Source: Camillea tinctor
Lineage: Eukaryota > Ascomycota > Sordariomycetes > Xylariales > Xylariaceae
Assembly: GCA_022578605.1 (NCBI GenBank)
Contig: MU394072.1
Coordinates: 186,001-250,000, forward strand
DNA length: 64,000 nucleotides
Reading direction: 5' to 3'
Part shown: in pieces, positions 1-12,263 of the stretch
How positions within the stretch are numbered: the stretch's first letter is position 1
How the letters are laid out: each line of letters starts with the position of its first letter
Position numbers and translations under genes: made by a program
The notes under the pieces: generated by a model
What the model was told of the DNA's origin: nothing
What the model saw: only the letters and a program-made list of their open reading frames with translations
Databases searched by the model: none

Positions 1-2382
1 TATCCACCATACAGACTCTACAGACTCTACAGATATAATGTGACATAATCTATAAGCAATCTAGATATTAGAATATCAAGAAAGGGGAACCTAAAAAGAA
101 CATTAGGGGAAAAGAAGAAGAAGAGAAGAAGAAGAATAGAAAAGAAAAAGAAAAGAAGAAAAAAAAACAAGGCGGTGGCGCATCGGTAAAGTCTACTTCC
201 TTCCCTTCCTCTTAGATCTAATCCGATCGCGAGAGTCATGTTCTTGAATTATAGCGGGTTTCTGCCTCCGCACGGACTACTAGTACAGGGCATGGAATGC
301 ATGTTGAGAAAAAGAAAAAGGGTGGCTGTCTAGAAAGGGAAAAAGAAGAGTTTCCACGTGATGATATTCTTTTTATTTTTATTTTTATTTTTTATTTTAT
401 TTTTTTGAGCCGCTATGTAGTAGGTATGATCAACCGAAAATAAATACCTACCTAGGTAATCAGATCAAAAGGCTCAGCTATTATGCCATAGTATACTAAA
501 AGACTAAAAAAGTACACTAGGCTAGGTACCTAGGTAGGCTTCAGGGGCAAGAAAAGGAGGAAGGAGAAGGATGGAAAGGAAAACGGGTTATTTTGTAGCT
601 TATGTAATATTTGAAGGGAAGGAAACTTGTACATCCCAAAAGTGCTGTGCATTTTTTTTTCTTTCCTTTTACATTTGTTTAGTAAAAAGTACCTCCCTAA
701 CTTTAAAATAGAGAATAAGTTGTTGCATTGCAGCCGGGCTGTGTCTGCCTCTGCTTGGTAAATAACTTACGTATTTTGGGGTAACATTTGAACCTATACC
801 AGCATTTTTAGATTGTTCTTGAAAAGAGCGGCTCTTGTCAGAAAGTTATATCATATACACTACTACTACATCGGTTCCATCAACAAAGCTTAAAGTGCTA
901 AAATTACTGTGTTGTGTATGTAGGTAGGTGTGTAGGTTATATGCCTCGGGCTTAACCTAAAGATGTCCTTCATATTGTTCATGTATGAAGAACTCGGGGG
1001 CGAAAGTTCACCACTTAACGCGTCAACTACCTTTGTACCTGCATAATCAATATTGAAGGCACGTGTTGGTTTGCACACTATTCAATTAGCCCCTATTATC
1101 TACCAACCTTAGGTGAGTCTCCGTGCTGTGAGTAGGTACTTAGATACTTGCTAAGATAGACTAGTGAAGTGCAGGCGCTAAACATTATTTTGGTACTGAC
1201 CTGTGTCATCCTTCACCCGTGCCTTCTCCCTGTGCCTTACATGGTTGAAAAGGAAAGGAAGCGCCGATAGGTGTCTAGTAGCGTGTACTACACTCAACTG
1301 ACTAGTTAGCTACATAGTGTACGTACCTAAGTTTAGTGCACGCAGAAGTACAAACATTAGGTACTCCCCTACCTCAGGTGCCTCCTACCTTACTTACTAT
1401 TGATGTGGATACGGAAGTAGGTTACCACAACTAAGGCAAAGATAACCTACCCACCCCTCCCTTGAAATTTCTTAACCTTAGGTACTAAGTACTATGCATT
1501 CACTCTACCTACCCTCTTGCCCACCCTCTTACCTAAATATCTCTCTGTACTTCACTTAAAGAAAAATCATCTTCACCACACACCATCCTATCATCATCTC
1601 CGCCCGCCATCACTGTCACTTAGAAGCTGTGAGAGGAGAAGAAGAAAAGAAAATCCTTGTCCCCCTCTCTTCGTATGGTCAGAACGTAAAAAAACATAAA
1701 AAACAACAATCACGTTTAACTGACTTACGAAGGTTTGTTCTTTTCTTTTCTTCTTCCTTAACCCTTTTTTTTCATTTCTTCTCTTCTCTTTCCATCTTAC
1801 AACACAAGTGATACCCTCTCTTTTCCTGCTTATGTTTTCCCCATAGACACGACACGTTATCACGAGTTTTTTACACGTCTTGTTTCTTTCCTTCTTTTTT
1901 TCTTTTTCTTTTTATTTTTTTTTCTCTCCCCTCAATATTCTTCTCCATTCTCCCCTTCTCATTTTTACCCCCTGTCGGCATTGTTTTGTCATAGTACCGC
2001 CACCACCCCGGTTCTACTGGTTCTACTGGTTCTTCTGCTGCGGAATACTTTTGACCAACCAACTAAAAACCAACCCTCCAACCCTCCAATCCCGCACATC
2101 CCATAATCCATAACCCATAACTCATATCCACCATCCACACACACTCTCTCAATCGTCCATCTTATCCATCCCCCCCATTCTCCTCCCCATCCGTCTGCTG
2201 CCTACTATAAACTATTACCAACACCATCACCGACAATACAAATCCTTCCACCACATCCGTATACTGCACTTACTCAACTTCACCTTCGACCTTCGTCCGA
2301 CCCCATTTGTCCGGTGCAGCGTGTAGGATACATGATTTCCCGTGCAGTTGTACGGTTTCGGTGATCTTCACGTAGTATTATA
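1..2382. other. Intergenic / upstream region of cdc4-like gene
   Basis: No coding region recognised. The stretch is AT-rich, with A/G runs near 100-170, a T-rich tract near 365-410, and TACCTAGGTA palindromes at 449-458 and 527-536. From about 1730 to 2200 the plus strand is strongly pyrimidine-rich, as fungal promoters and 5' leaders often are. It probably holds the promoter and leader of the downstream F-box/WD40 gene. Confidence 0.6.
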
Positions 2383-5300
2383 ATGGGCATGTCTTCGCGG
2401 TCGCCCGAAGACAGGATGGACTCACGGGTGGACTCCCGGGACTCTAGGATGGAATCTAGGAGACCCCATTCCAGCCAGACCACCGTGTCTGTCAACTTCG
2501 ACGAGCCCGGCTCTCATTCTCCCCACCCTCGTATCAAGTTCGGCGTTGCAGAATGTATCGAGACGAAGACGGTGACTACTACGACTACTACTAAGAGATC
2601 GTATCCTCCTCTCTTCGTGAGGGAGTCGAGGCCCTTGATGTCTCTGGACTCTAAGGAATTCCCCCTGGCTCAGAAACCAACCCCTCCCGAGTTAGCCAGC
2701 TTCTCTTTCAATGTCGATCAACACGGCATGATTGACTGGCCTGCTGACGACGACGACGAAAACGTTGACCAGCGAGACGTATGTTTCTTCTTTCCTGCCA
2801 TGATGCCGTCATGCCATCCTCCCTCCCGTCTTCCCCCCTTGTTTTACTGACCAGCCACGCCACATTCCAGTCTTTACCATCCGCTAGCGACGAATCCAGT
2901 CAAGAGTTTAAGACAGAGCCTGCCTTTGATATTTCCCACGTCGAGCCTCGGCGGCATCTTTCCAGAAATAATTTGCCAATGTCGTCGACCCGAAGAGCCC
3001 AGAAGATGGCATCCCGATCGGCCTCGCCCATGGTCAACCGTGCAGTGAAGAAGCACACGCATCGCTCGTCCACTCGCTCCCGCGCTCCGACCCTCCCACA
3101 TGCCGTGTCCGATAAGCTACACCGCGCTTTTGCCCACGGTTCACGCAGAGACAATGATAACGATAGCGCCAACAGACCAACTAGTGGCTTTCCTGTCACC
3201 CCCGATGCAACTGACCTCGTCATTTCCACCCATCCCACCCGGCCTCTAAAATTGCGTCGGAGCAACCTCGACTCTTTCGAGACGGCCGAATCCGACCCTG
3301 CCCAGTCTCAGTCTTTCTTTGACATGTCTAGTCCCTCGGGCAGCGACTCGCATACCGTCTTCAGCAGTAATGTGGCTACTCCCCCCATTACCGACGCAGA
3401 CGCGGAACCCTTCACCGACGCCGACGAGTCCCTGCAGCAGTCGATACGAGCACTGCAACACCCGAGACCTATCAACACTATTGCTGCCCAGGATGCTAGC
3501 CTCCCGAGCCCGCGTCTATCCCCGACTTTGCAGGCTTCTCAGCTACACACCGCGGATCAGGATGACGGCGAGGTGTCAGACACGGCTCGCGAAGAAAGCC
3601 AGAATACCATCGATTATGACCACGATGCTTCTGCTATTGCGGAAATGCCCTCGGCTGCCCTTGAACTCTACGATGATTCGCAACAGGAAAACTACCCTAC
3701 TATCATGGATAGCCGCTCGATGCTCGAGACCTTCGATGCCATGCCTGCTGAGATGAAGTCCTTTATGATGTACCAATTTCTTCGCCGCTGTTCCCGAAAG
3801 ACTCTACATCTAGTCGCTGATGTCGTGAACCCTGCCTTGAAGTGTGACATCCTCAAGGACCTACCTTTGGAGCTGACCCTGCACATTCTTTCGTACCTAG
3901 ACCACCGCGACCTCTGTCGTGCAGCCCAGGTATCCAAACATTGGCGAAGTATCATTGACAGCAACGAGACAGGCTGGAAGGACCTCTTTGATAACGATGG
4001 CTTTGTTCTGGCCCCTGGTGAACTAGACAGAGCTATCAAGGAAGGCTGGGGCTGGCAAGATCCGGTTGGTCCCGAGGGATGCGAGCGCGACTTTAGTACC
4101 CAGAATCGACTCACATCGACCGAGACCGAATTACGCTCTGCTTCGAAGTCTGATCCACCACAGAAACTACGATCCTCTAAGCGGAAGAGAATAAATAACT
4201 TTGGTTCTGAGAGATCGAAGCGACGTGCAAGTGCTCAAGACAATGTCAAAGATGAGCGAACATTCACCGGTAGCAAGACTCACAGATCTGAGGGCCCTAT
4301 TTCCGCTGCTAATGCGGCTGCCCTCGCTGTGCCCGATCCCCATATCGGCCTGGCGAGTCTGAGAAAACTGCACTTGTTCAAGTCGTTGTACAGACGCCAC
4401 TACATGATTCGCAAGAGCTGGACCAGTGGCAAGGTAAAGCCTGGCCATGTTGCTTTTGCCGCACACCCGCGACATGTGATTACCTGTCTGCAGTTTGACG
4501 AAGACAAGATTATTACCGGTAGCGATGATATGCTTATTCACGTCTATGACACGAAGACCGGTAAACTACGACGACGCTTGGAGGGGCATGAGGGTGGTGT
4601 CTGGGCTCTTCAATACGAGGGCAATGTGCTTGTGTCTGGTTCAACCGATCGTTCTGTCCGAGTATGGGACATAGAGAAGGGCTTGTGTACGCAGGTTTTC
4701 TATGGCCATACGAGTACCGTCCGGTGCTTGCAAATTCTGATGCCAACGAAGACTGGTAAGGTGGAGGATGGACATGCGGTCATGATGCCCCCGAAACCCC
4801 TTATCATTACCGGATCTCGCGACAGCCAGCTCCGTGTTTGGCGTCTTCCTGAAGCAGGCTCTAGAAGATATATTCAGACCGGCCCCCCCGCTAATGATGC
4901 GGACTGCCCCTACTTCATCCGCACACTGCAGGGCCACACCCACTCGGTACGTGCTATTGCTGCTCACGCTGATACTCTGGTCAGTGGAAGCTACGATAAC
5001 ACGGTTCGAGTATGGCGTATTAGTACTGGAGAGACTGTGCATGTCCTACAAGGTCACTCCCAGAAGGTGTACAGTGTTGTTCTCGATGTTGCGCGCAACC
5101 GCTGTATATCCGGCTCCATGGACAGTTTTGTCAAGATCTGGGATTTGGACACGGGATCTTGCATCCATACACTAGAAGGTCATTCCCTCCTGGTTGGCCT
5201 GCTCGATCTCCGTGACGAGCGCCTAGTTTCGGCTGCCGCAGATAGCACGTTGCGTATCTGGGATCCGGAGAGTGGCCGATGCCAATCGACTCTCACAGCA

Positions 5301-5667
5301 CACACCGGTGCAATTACATGCTTTCAGCATGATGGACGAAAGGTCATCAGTGGTAGTGATCGGACCTTGAAGATGTGGGACATCCGCTCCGGCGAGTGCA
5401 TCCAAGACCTGCTTACAGATCTTAGTGGGGTCTGGCAAGTTAGGTTTGATGAACGACGCTGTGTAGCGGCTGTCCAGCGTGAGAACCTGACATATGTTGA
5501 GGTGAGTTTGATTCCATCATTTTCTCGGTATAATTAAAGCTTTACTAATATCTTATTAGATTCTTGACTTCGGTGCTGTTCGTGACGGCAAGCCACTCGA
5601 GGAACTTGGGAAGCGAATACTTCTCAATGCTCCGGAAGTCCAGCGAATCATGGACGAAGACAACTAA
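2383..5667 (+). CDS. cdc4: F-box/WD40 protein, Cdc4-type SCF substrate receptor
   Basis: Exons 2383-2778, 2871-5501 and 5560-5667 give about 1044 residues. Both introns are phase 0 (GTATGT...CAG with CTGAC branch; GTGAGT...TAG). The N-terminal third is low-complexity and Ser/Pro-rich, with a Thr-run motif (TVTTTTTTKRSYPP) that I recall from filamentous-fungal Cdc4 proteins. An F-box lies near residues 457-505 (DLPLELTLHILSYLDHRDL). Basic KRKR/KRR clusters follow, suggesting nuclear import. Eight WD40 blades run from about residue 667 to the C-terminus, many with the GS.D..VRVWD signature. In the family, the F-box binds Skp1 and the eight-bladed propeller binds phosphodegrons, so this should be the receptor of an SCF ubiquitin ligase acting in cell-cycle control. 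Exon 3 completes the last blade and tail. Alternative: another Fbw7-like receptor. Confidence 0.93.
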
Positions 5668-7488
5668 ACTCACCACATCCACACAATCCTAGTTTCTCGA
5701 TACTACCGATGACTTCATTGTCAGGGCATGATTGCACTCTTCATAGGCTCTTAAAAGACCACTTTGGAACAAGATACCTATTAGTTTCACGTCCAACAGA
5801 TAACAGTCACTTGAATCAGAGAGATCGACTATCTGTATCCGTATTGTATCTTTGCACACCCCAATTTGGGTATTGTTCAAGGAGAAAAAACTGCATGTCC
5901 TTTCGACAGGCAGTATAGAAGGGTTGCTTGGTCGTATGACATCATCTTAGAAACTTGTTTTCTTTACTACTATGACGTCTACGTCGTTAAGATTTGTCTA
6001 AGAGACCCACTAGGTGTATTCAGCATATAATCCTAAGCTGTAGCTGAGGATGTATCTGTTTAGGAGGGAAACGAGTTGAGGGGAATAGCAAAAGAGAGGG
6101 GTTTTGTGTTCGGACACGTCTTTACCTGTTGTCTGGTTTTATACGACAACCACATCAATAGGGGGGTTCCTTGATTTCATCCATCATTCAAGCAAGCATT
6201 GAGATAGTGGAGGAAAGGAAGGAAAGGCATATGGGCGTTAAAACGGTTGACATTCTTGTCTTTTTCGTTGGGGGCATTACTTCTTTTTTTCACGAAAGCA
6301 TAACTCCGGCGTAAAAATACACATCTTGTAGGAGTAAAAAGGGAAGAGCTTGGAAAGGGGAGGAGGGGGAAAGGAGGTTGTCGGTTTCTTTGTTTTTTTA
6401 CCCCTCCTCTTTTCCACTTGTTCGCGCAGAAAAAAAATTACTTGTGTTAAATTGTTGTTTTTTTCGTTTAGGGCCTGGTCCATAGGTTTCTCCCAAGGTA
6501 GTTCGATCGATTGTGTCAATGATAACTACTATTGATGAAAAATAATATTGTGGTCTTGGAATTATTTTTTATAACGTTGGTAATGCTATTCGCGTAATCG
6601 GAGGGGTTTTTTTTGCTGCTTGTTGCTTGTGCTGATTTATGATACTTGACATACTGGGAGATGATTAGGGAACCCGAGATTTGAGTGTAAACTTGGGTGT
6701 CAATAGGTTATATACTTCTATGCCTATTATGCAATACGCATTTGTGCTTTCTAGATACCTTATAATCTATATAATGAGATAGGGCTGTGATAGGTATACA
6801 AAGGTCAGGGACAGAGGGGATGGTATGTTTAACCCTACCTATCCTAGGATATGTAGGTGAAGGTGTAGATTGGAAAATCCATGAATTGTTAATATGCTTA
6901 CTCCTTACCGAATCTACTTCGACATTCCCAACGTTCAGTTATTTTTACATCAGACCTCGGGGTGGACGATAGTGAGTGTATTGTTAACCGCAAATAAATA
7001 TCATATGAGCAGATTTTATTCAGGTAAAAGTGAAAGAACAAAAGGGGGGAATTGGGGAGACGAGGGATTCTGTAGGCCACCACAAACTAAAAGCTCCTGT
7101 ACTCGGTTGTTTTTATCCTTGATCTGAATCTTAAACGCTTCCTTTCGGGATAAGAGTAAGGATAGGGATAGGGGGGTTATAGGTTATGTGCCTCGAGAAT
7201 CGAGTTAGTATCGCACATCTATCGAGTTTGAGAGGTATCGTATTCCCGTGAAGTTAAAGGGGAAAAGCCATGGACTTTATGGACTTCTCTAGGGTCTATG
7301 TAGATAGTTCGTTCATCTTTACACTCATTTACTAGGCCAAACCAGAAAAAGAAACAAGATGGGAGATCTTATACTTTCCATCTTCACATCACCATCTCCC
7401 TCCCATCCTTTCTTTTTATCTTTCATATTCCTTCTTTCCATATTCTAGAAGCCCCATTACCCCTCTCTCACTTCTTTACCTAGGCACT
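5668..7488. other. Convergent intergenic region
   Basis: This 1.8-kb gap lies between the 3' ends of the cdc4-like and recQ genes. It contains T and G/A homopolymer-rich tracts (6280-6460) and no open frame I recognise. It presumably holds both 3' UTRs. Confidence 0.6.
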
Positions 7489-9929
7489 TTACCCCTTAAA
7501 CCCCGCCTTTTTGCAAGCCTTGGTAAATTCCTCCAACAGCGACTTTTAAACCGAGGAAGAGATGTTAGTTGGTCTGATAAATCCCGAAGCGGCTAGGGCA
7601 GAGTAGAAAAAGAAAGGGGGCAGAGGGTAGGAAAGGGGGTTCACATACCGTGAAATCATGCTCCTCGAGTGACCCAAACACAGGTGACTTATCCAGCCGC
7701 AGTTTCGTGACACGAGGGCTCTTGATGCCGAAGGCCACTCGGGCGAGGAATCTCGGGTCGTCTCGCACTTCGCACGCCTCGAGCACGGCACGTATGGCCG
7801 CGATGTTCGGGGCTGTTGCCGGTTTGGAGGGCAGCTCCACGGCCTTGCCGGTGATGCAGAACGAGCAATGCCCGCAGGCGGACTTGCCTTCCGGAAGCGA
7901 CGTGCCGAAGTGCTCGGCTAGCGAGCGCGCGATGCATTGGCCTTTGGGGGCGGCTGGTGAGGCTGTGAATAGCGTGGTGACTTGCCGCGTGCGCTCCAGT
8001 GCGTCCTTTTCGCGCGACTCCATTTCCGCGTAGAGCTTGTCTACAACGGAAGAGATTTCGGCGCTCGTTTTGGGAAGCCGGTTTAGCACCTTGAACCGAT
8101 TGACGACGCCAGTAACCTTAAGCTTGATAAGGCCCAGGTCGTGTAGCGAGTTAAGTTTACGAACGACATCCGAACGAGGCAGGCCCGCCGCGCGTGCGGC
8201 AGCGTCAACATCGATGTTATAGTACTTTTTGGCCAATTTTGCGCCTTGTTTTATAGCCTTGGCTTCGGGTGAAGAGTCCTTTTTGGTACTTCCCTCGTAG
8301 CCCGCCATCGCCTCAAACTGATAATTGCTATACTCTGGGGTAATAGCACGAATTAATCCGAACCGGAGCTCGAGGGTTGCGAGGATAACGCTGAGTGGAC
8401 TTGACCGGATATCGTACTCGCGGCTAAGCGATGACAGATTAAGTTTAATCACTTCACCGCCGCCGGGGAGTTGTGACTTTTCCATATTGAAGATCTCCTC
8501 CAACAGTTGGCGCAGCGACTCCTGGGAGGGGAGGTCGCCACGGGCAAAGTTTTCTTTGATGATGAAGTCTTCATCGCATAGGTATAACATGCAATGACTT
8601 AGTTTTCCATCTCTGCCCGCTCTGCCGATTTGCTGAGAGTATTCCTCGATGCTGCTCGAGCTATCATAATGGAGCACGTTGCGTATGTCGGCCTTATCAA
8701 TGCCCATGCCAAAAGCAATGGTTGCAACCACTACACGGATTTTGCCTGCCATAAACTCGTCTTGAATTTTGGTCTTTTCCTCCGTCTTCATACCAGCATG
8801 AAAGGAGGCGACGCTAAACCCATATTTCTCGCATGCTAGGCGTCTGGCAAGCCCTTCGGCCTGCTTCTGAAGAGTGACGTACACGAGGGAGGGCCCAGGG
8901 TTCTTCATTAGAAATTCCACGAGTAGCGGGTACTTGTCCCTTTGGGTTTTCACGGGCTCAACCAGTAATTCTAGGTTAGGCCGGTAGGGAGAGGTCCGGT
9001 ATACGTTGGATTCGGCGATCTGAAAGGCGTCACAGACGTCCTTTGCTACGCGAGGTGTGGCCGTCGCCGTCAGACATATAACACGCTCTGCCTTGATTTC
9101 TTGTACGAAGCGAGCTATCTTGAGGTAGTCAGGTCTGAACGAGTGGCCCCACTCAGATATACAGTGAGCCTCGTCAACCGCTACCAAGCGAATACCACCA
9201 GGTATATACTTCATGCTCTCAACAAAACCCTCATTGTTGAGCCGCTCTGGGGCACAATACAGTAGTCTGAGGCGTCCCTCCCGCATGCTGGCGGTAATCT
9301 CCTTCTGCTCCTCCCATGTCTTGGTAGAGTCCAGACAGGCAGCGGGGATGTTCCTCCGCTGCAGGGCATCAACTTGGTCCTTCATCAGCGCGATGAGGGG
9401 GGATACAACAATAGTTATGCCGGAGCCGGTCTTGGTACGGTCTTTTGTCTGACCTGAGCTATCAAGCACGGGGAAAGCAATGCCAGGGATCTGAACGAAG
9501 GTGATAGTCAGATACGAAGGGCTACGGACCATACCTAGGTGATAAGCATCTTTCTCTTACCTGATAACACAGTGACTTGCCCGCTCCTGTGGGGAAGATA
9601 ACAAGTGTATTGTCTCCTCGCAAGACCGCCTTAATAGCAGCCGACTATTTTGATATTGGAGGGTTAGTTAGGTTAGCTCATGCGGAACATGTACTTATAA
9701 GTAAGTAAAGGAGCACTGTACTAACCTGTTCATGGCGGAAGTCATCGAATCCAAACTTTTCTTTCAAGATACTTCTGGCGATGCCATAATAATCATCGTC
9801 GTCTCCAAGCTTGGCTCTCTTAGACAGATTGCTTTCACCGTTGGATGACTGAGGACGTTTAGGGTTTGTAATGAGTGTGTCGATGTTTACGTCGTCAAGC
9901 AAGTCGTCTCCAGAGTCATAGTCCGACAT
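7489..9929 (-). CDS. recQ: RecQ family ATP-dependent DNA helicase
   Basis: Four exons on the minus strand: 9726-9929, 9561-9644, 7649-9490 and 7489-7542, about 727 residues. Joining exons 1 and 2 restores the RecQ motif 0 region (FGFDDFRHEQ then SAAIKAVL). Walker A is FPTGAGKS near residues 85-92 and the DEAH box is at 202-205. Helicase motifs VSPLIALMKDQ, TATATP, AFGMGIDK and QIGRAGRDG follow. A RecQ zinc module is seen as C615, C635, C638 and C641. The last 17 residues come from a small terminal exon. RecQ enzymes unwind 3'-5' and act in recombination, fork repair and genome stability in the nucleus. The length and lack of a long N-terminal region fit the smaller of the two fungal RecQ paralogues (RecQ2 type) rather than the Sgs1/QDE-3 type. 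No HRDC domain is seen. The 68-residue first exon is acidic with a KRAK cluster. Confidence 0.93.
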
Positions 9930-11283
9930 GCTTTTGGAGTTGGTAATAACAGGTAAGAAGCCTTCTTGCCTGTAGAAAGCGAATAATGGCTGGGAAGATG
10001 TTAGGTTAGGCTGGGTTGAGTAAATGGACTTGAAAGTCGATGGCTGGTTTATAGTGGTAAATAAGTGGTAAAGTGGATGATGTGGGAAGTAAGAAACTAA
10101 GTACCTAGGGAGGTACCTAAGCATAATAGGGGATGAGATCTACTTTAATGTCCCGGTGTTTCCCAACGTCGACTCTGCCTGCCTCATCAGATGATATGAA
10201 CCAACGTAGTTGCTAAGTTATGTGTCTACCTAGTTGCCAGGTTGGAGAGGAAAGTGCTTTGTACGTGAATTGAGGAAACCGGCTTAGGAAAGCAACTGTA
10301 AAATGATTGGTGCAGTGGTTTTGTAGACTCAAGTAAGCTAGCAGTAGCTCCTTTCAAGGTTGAACAAGACCAGACGCGTTTCTCTGTAACATTCACAACG
10401 ATGCACAAAGTCAAACTTCCACCTGTCAGTCAAGTAGTTGGGTACCTAGGTACATATGTATGCACATAAAGTACTACTATGTATGTAGGTAGCAGTGATA
10501 GTGACCTGTTTATGGTGGTCCAAGCGCAGACAGGTGTCTGACTACCATCATCAGTTGTAGCTGTAGCACAGAAGAAACTTAAACTTTAGCATATACCCAT
10601 GCACATACTATTAGGTATTTTATGTTGTAATACCATGACTCAGTATATATATATATATAAACGCTTCACATAATATAAACATTTAGTAGGTATATACTGT
10701 ATAGGTATAGATTTATTTGATATACCAACATCTTGGGAAGGTTTCTTCTATATCTGCATGCAAAGGCCAATCACAACATTCACAAGCATCAAGAAATCTA
10801 ACTAAAAATTTGATCGAGTTGGTAATTAATAAGTACCTGGATCCTCCTGTAGCAACAGCGTGTATATATATAATATATAGGCTAGTAGGTATAAAAAAAC
10901 GAAAAGGGGGCCACGGATATCGCCTGCATCAAACCCAGACCCAATCGCTCAATCCCAACAGTCTGGATGAGAAATACCGAATACTACGCCAAACTAACAA
11001 GGAAACCACATAATCTACACCGGCCAGAGTATAAATACTTATCAAGGCTTTCCAATCGTGATATAATAAATGCCAGATGGTGTAGCGGAGTTGTCCTGTG
11101 GTAGTGCTCCCTAATGGGGCAGCTCACCATTTGATAATTTATCCGGAGACTCTGTATTGGGAAATGGTATGATATGATTTAAAGGGCTATTATTCCCATG
11201 CCGCTGCTGATACGAAAGAAGAAGAAATCTACGATGGGGAGATTATTTCCTATAATTTCGAATCTTCAAGAAATAGGTAGAAA
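9930..11283. other. Intergenic region with AT repeats
   Basis: It holds the recQ promoter and the upstream region of the secreted-protein gene. It contains a (TA)n tract at 10644-10659 and a TACCTAGGTA palindrome at 10443-10452. No coding region is recognised. Confidence 0.55.
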
Positions 11284-11895
11284 ATGGTGCTAATGAAGCG
11301 ATTCAGTCATCTATTATTCTCTCTCCATCTAGCCTTCGTTGCCGCGGGCTACCCTTCTTCCAGGGGGCTGTCGCCGGCATGTACTGAAGCCTCCGAGCCG
11401 ACTACCTTTGAACTAAGTGACATCACGTACCTGAGATACGAGGTCTCGCAGAACCCCGGGGACGCGCCCCCTAACTCGACGGTGCTCGCCTTCGAAATCG
11501 TCAACCGGGCGAACGAGGTGTCGACTGGCTGCTCGTGCCAGAACGTCATGGTCGACGGGCACTGGGCTGACGACAGCGCCTACTGGTACGCCTGCCTCGA
11601 CCGCAGCATTGCTATCGGTGGTCAAGAGTTTGCCGTTAAGACAAACGCCCGGATCTCGTGGGACGCCTGGGCTTTGACTGTCAATCAGACGTGGGCCTGT
11701 GATGAACAGTACGTTAGCAATCGCTGGCTTTATATGGATTTTCGAAACTAACCATTACTCCCTATGCTTAGGGCTACCGTCAGACACGTTTCTACAACAA
11801 CACTCGCGCCAAAATGTAGTGAGACAGTCAGCGGTCCGCAGTATGTCAAGGAATGCACAGCACCTGATATTGAGGTTGCTGCTACGGCTCAGTGA
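11284..11895 (+). CDS. Small secreted protein, possibly AA1-like (Alt a 1-type) fold
   Basis: Exons 11284-11708 and 11772-11895 (63-nt intron, GTACGT...TAG, phase 2) give 182 residues. The N-terminus is a signal peptide of about 22 residues (LLFSLHLAFVAAG, cut near GYP). A second ATG at 11293 (MKRFSH) would serve equally well. The mature part has six or more cysteines, Asn-linked glycosylation sequons and a VNQTWACDEQ stretch. That stretch resembles the fungal AA1-like secreted family as I recall it. Those proteins are extracellular beta-barrels of mostly unknown role, some effector- or allergen-like. Family assignment is an inference; secretion is well supported by the sequence. The reading frame before the intron reads on to a stop, so the splice is needed for the full Cys pattern. 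Confidence 0.62.
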
Positions 11896-12263
11896 GAAGG
11901 TGGCCTGGTATATCAGAATGGTTGAGGGTCACATGTATGATAGGAATAAGATAGGATTCGAGCTTAGACAAAAATATGAAATTGATCGGTGATCTAGAAA
12001 GAGATCTAAAAAGAGAGAGTAGACGTAGTCGTCGAGGTATATCATCAGTCTTGCCCGTCCGTCCGTCCGTCCGTCCATCCATCCATCCAGTCCTTGGCAA
12101 GTCCCAATACGCCGCCAACCTATCCGTAACCATATCCATCCAAATCCCGCCCCTTATGAGACCCTAAATGAGAGTAGAAAGAAAAAAGGAAAGAAACAAA
12201 GAAAATCATCATGAAGCTTTTTCAAGAAACCAGCCCCCTTTAGATCCAAATCCTGCACATCCC
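11896..12263. other. Intergenic spacer with tetranucleotide repeat
   Basis: Short convergent spacer between the secreted-protein gene and the minus-strand membrane-protein gene. It carries a (CCGT)n/(CCAT)n microsatellite at 12054-12089 and nothing else that I recognise. Confidence 0.6.
12054..12089. repeat. (CCGT)n-(CCAT)n microsatellite
   Basis: About five CCGT units run into three CCAT units, differing by a single G-to-A change. This is direct tandem structure in the 3' spacer between two convergent genes. Confidence 0.9.
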
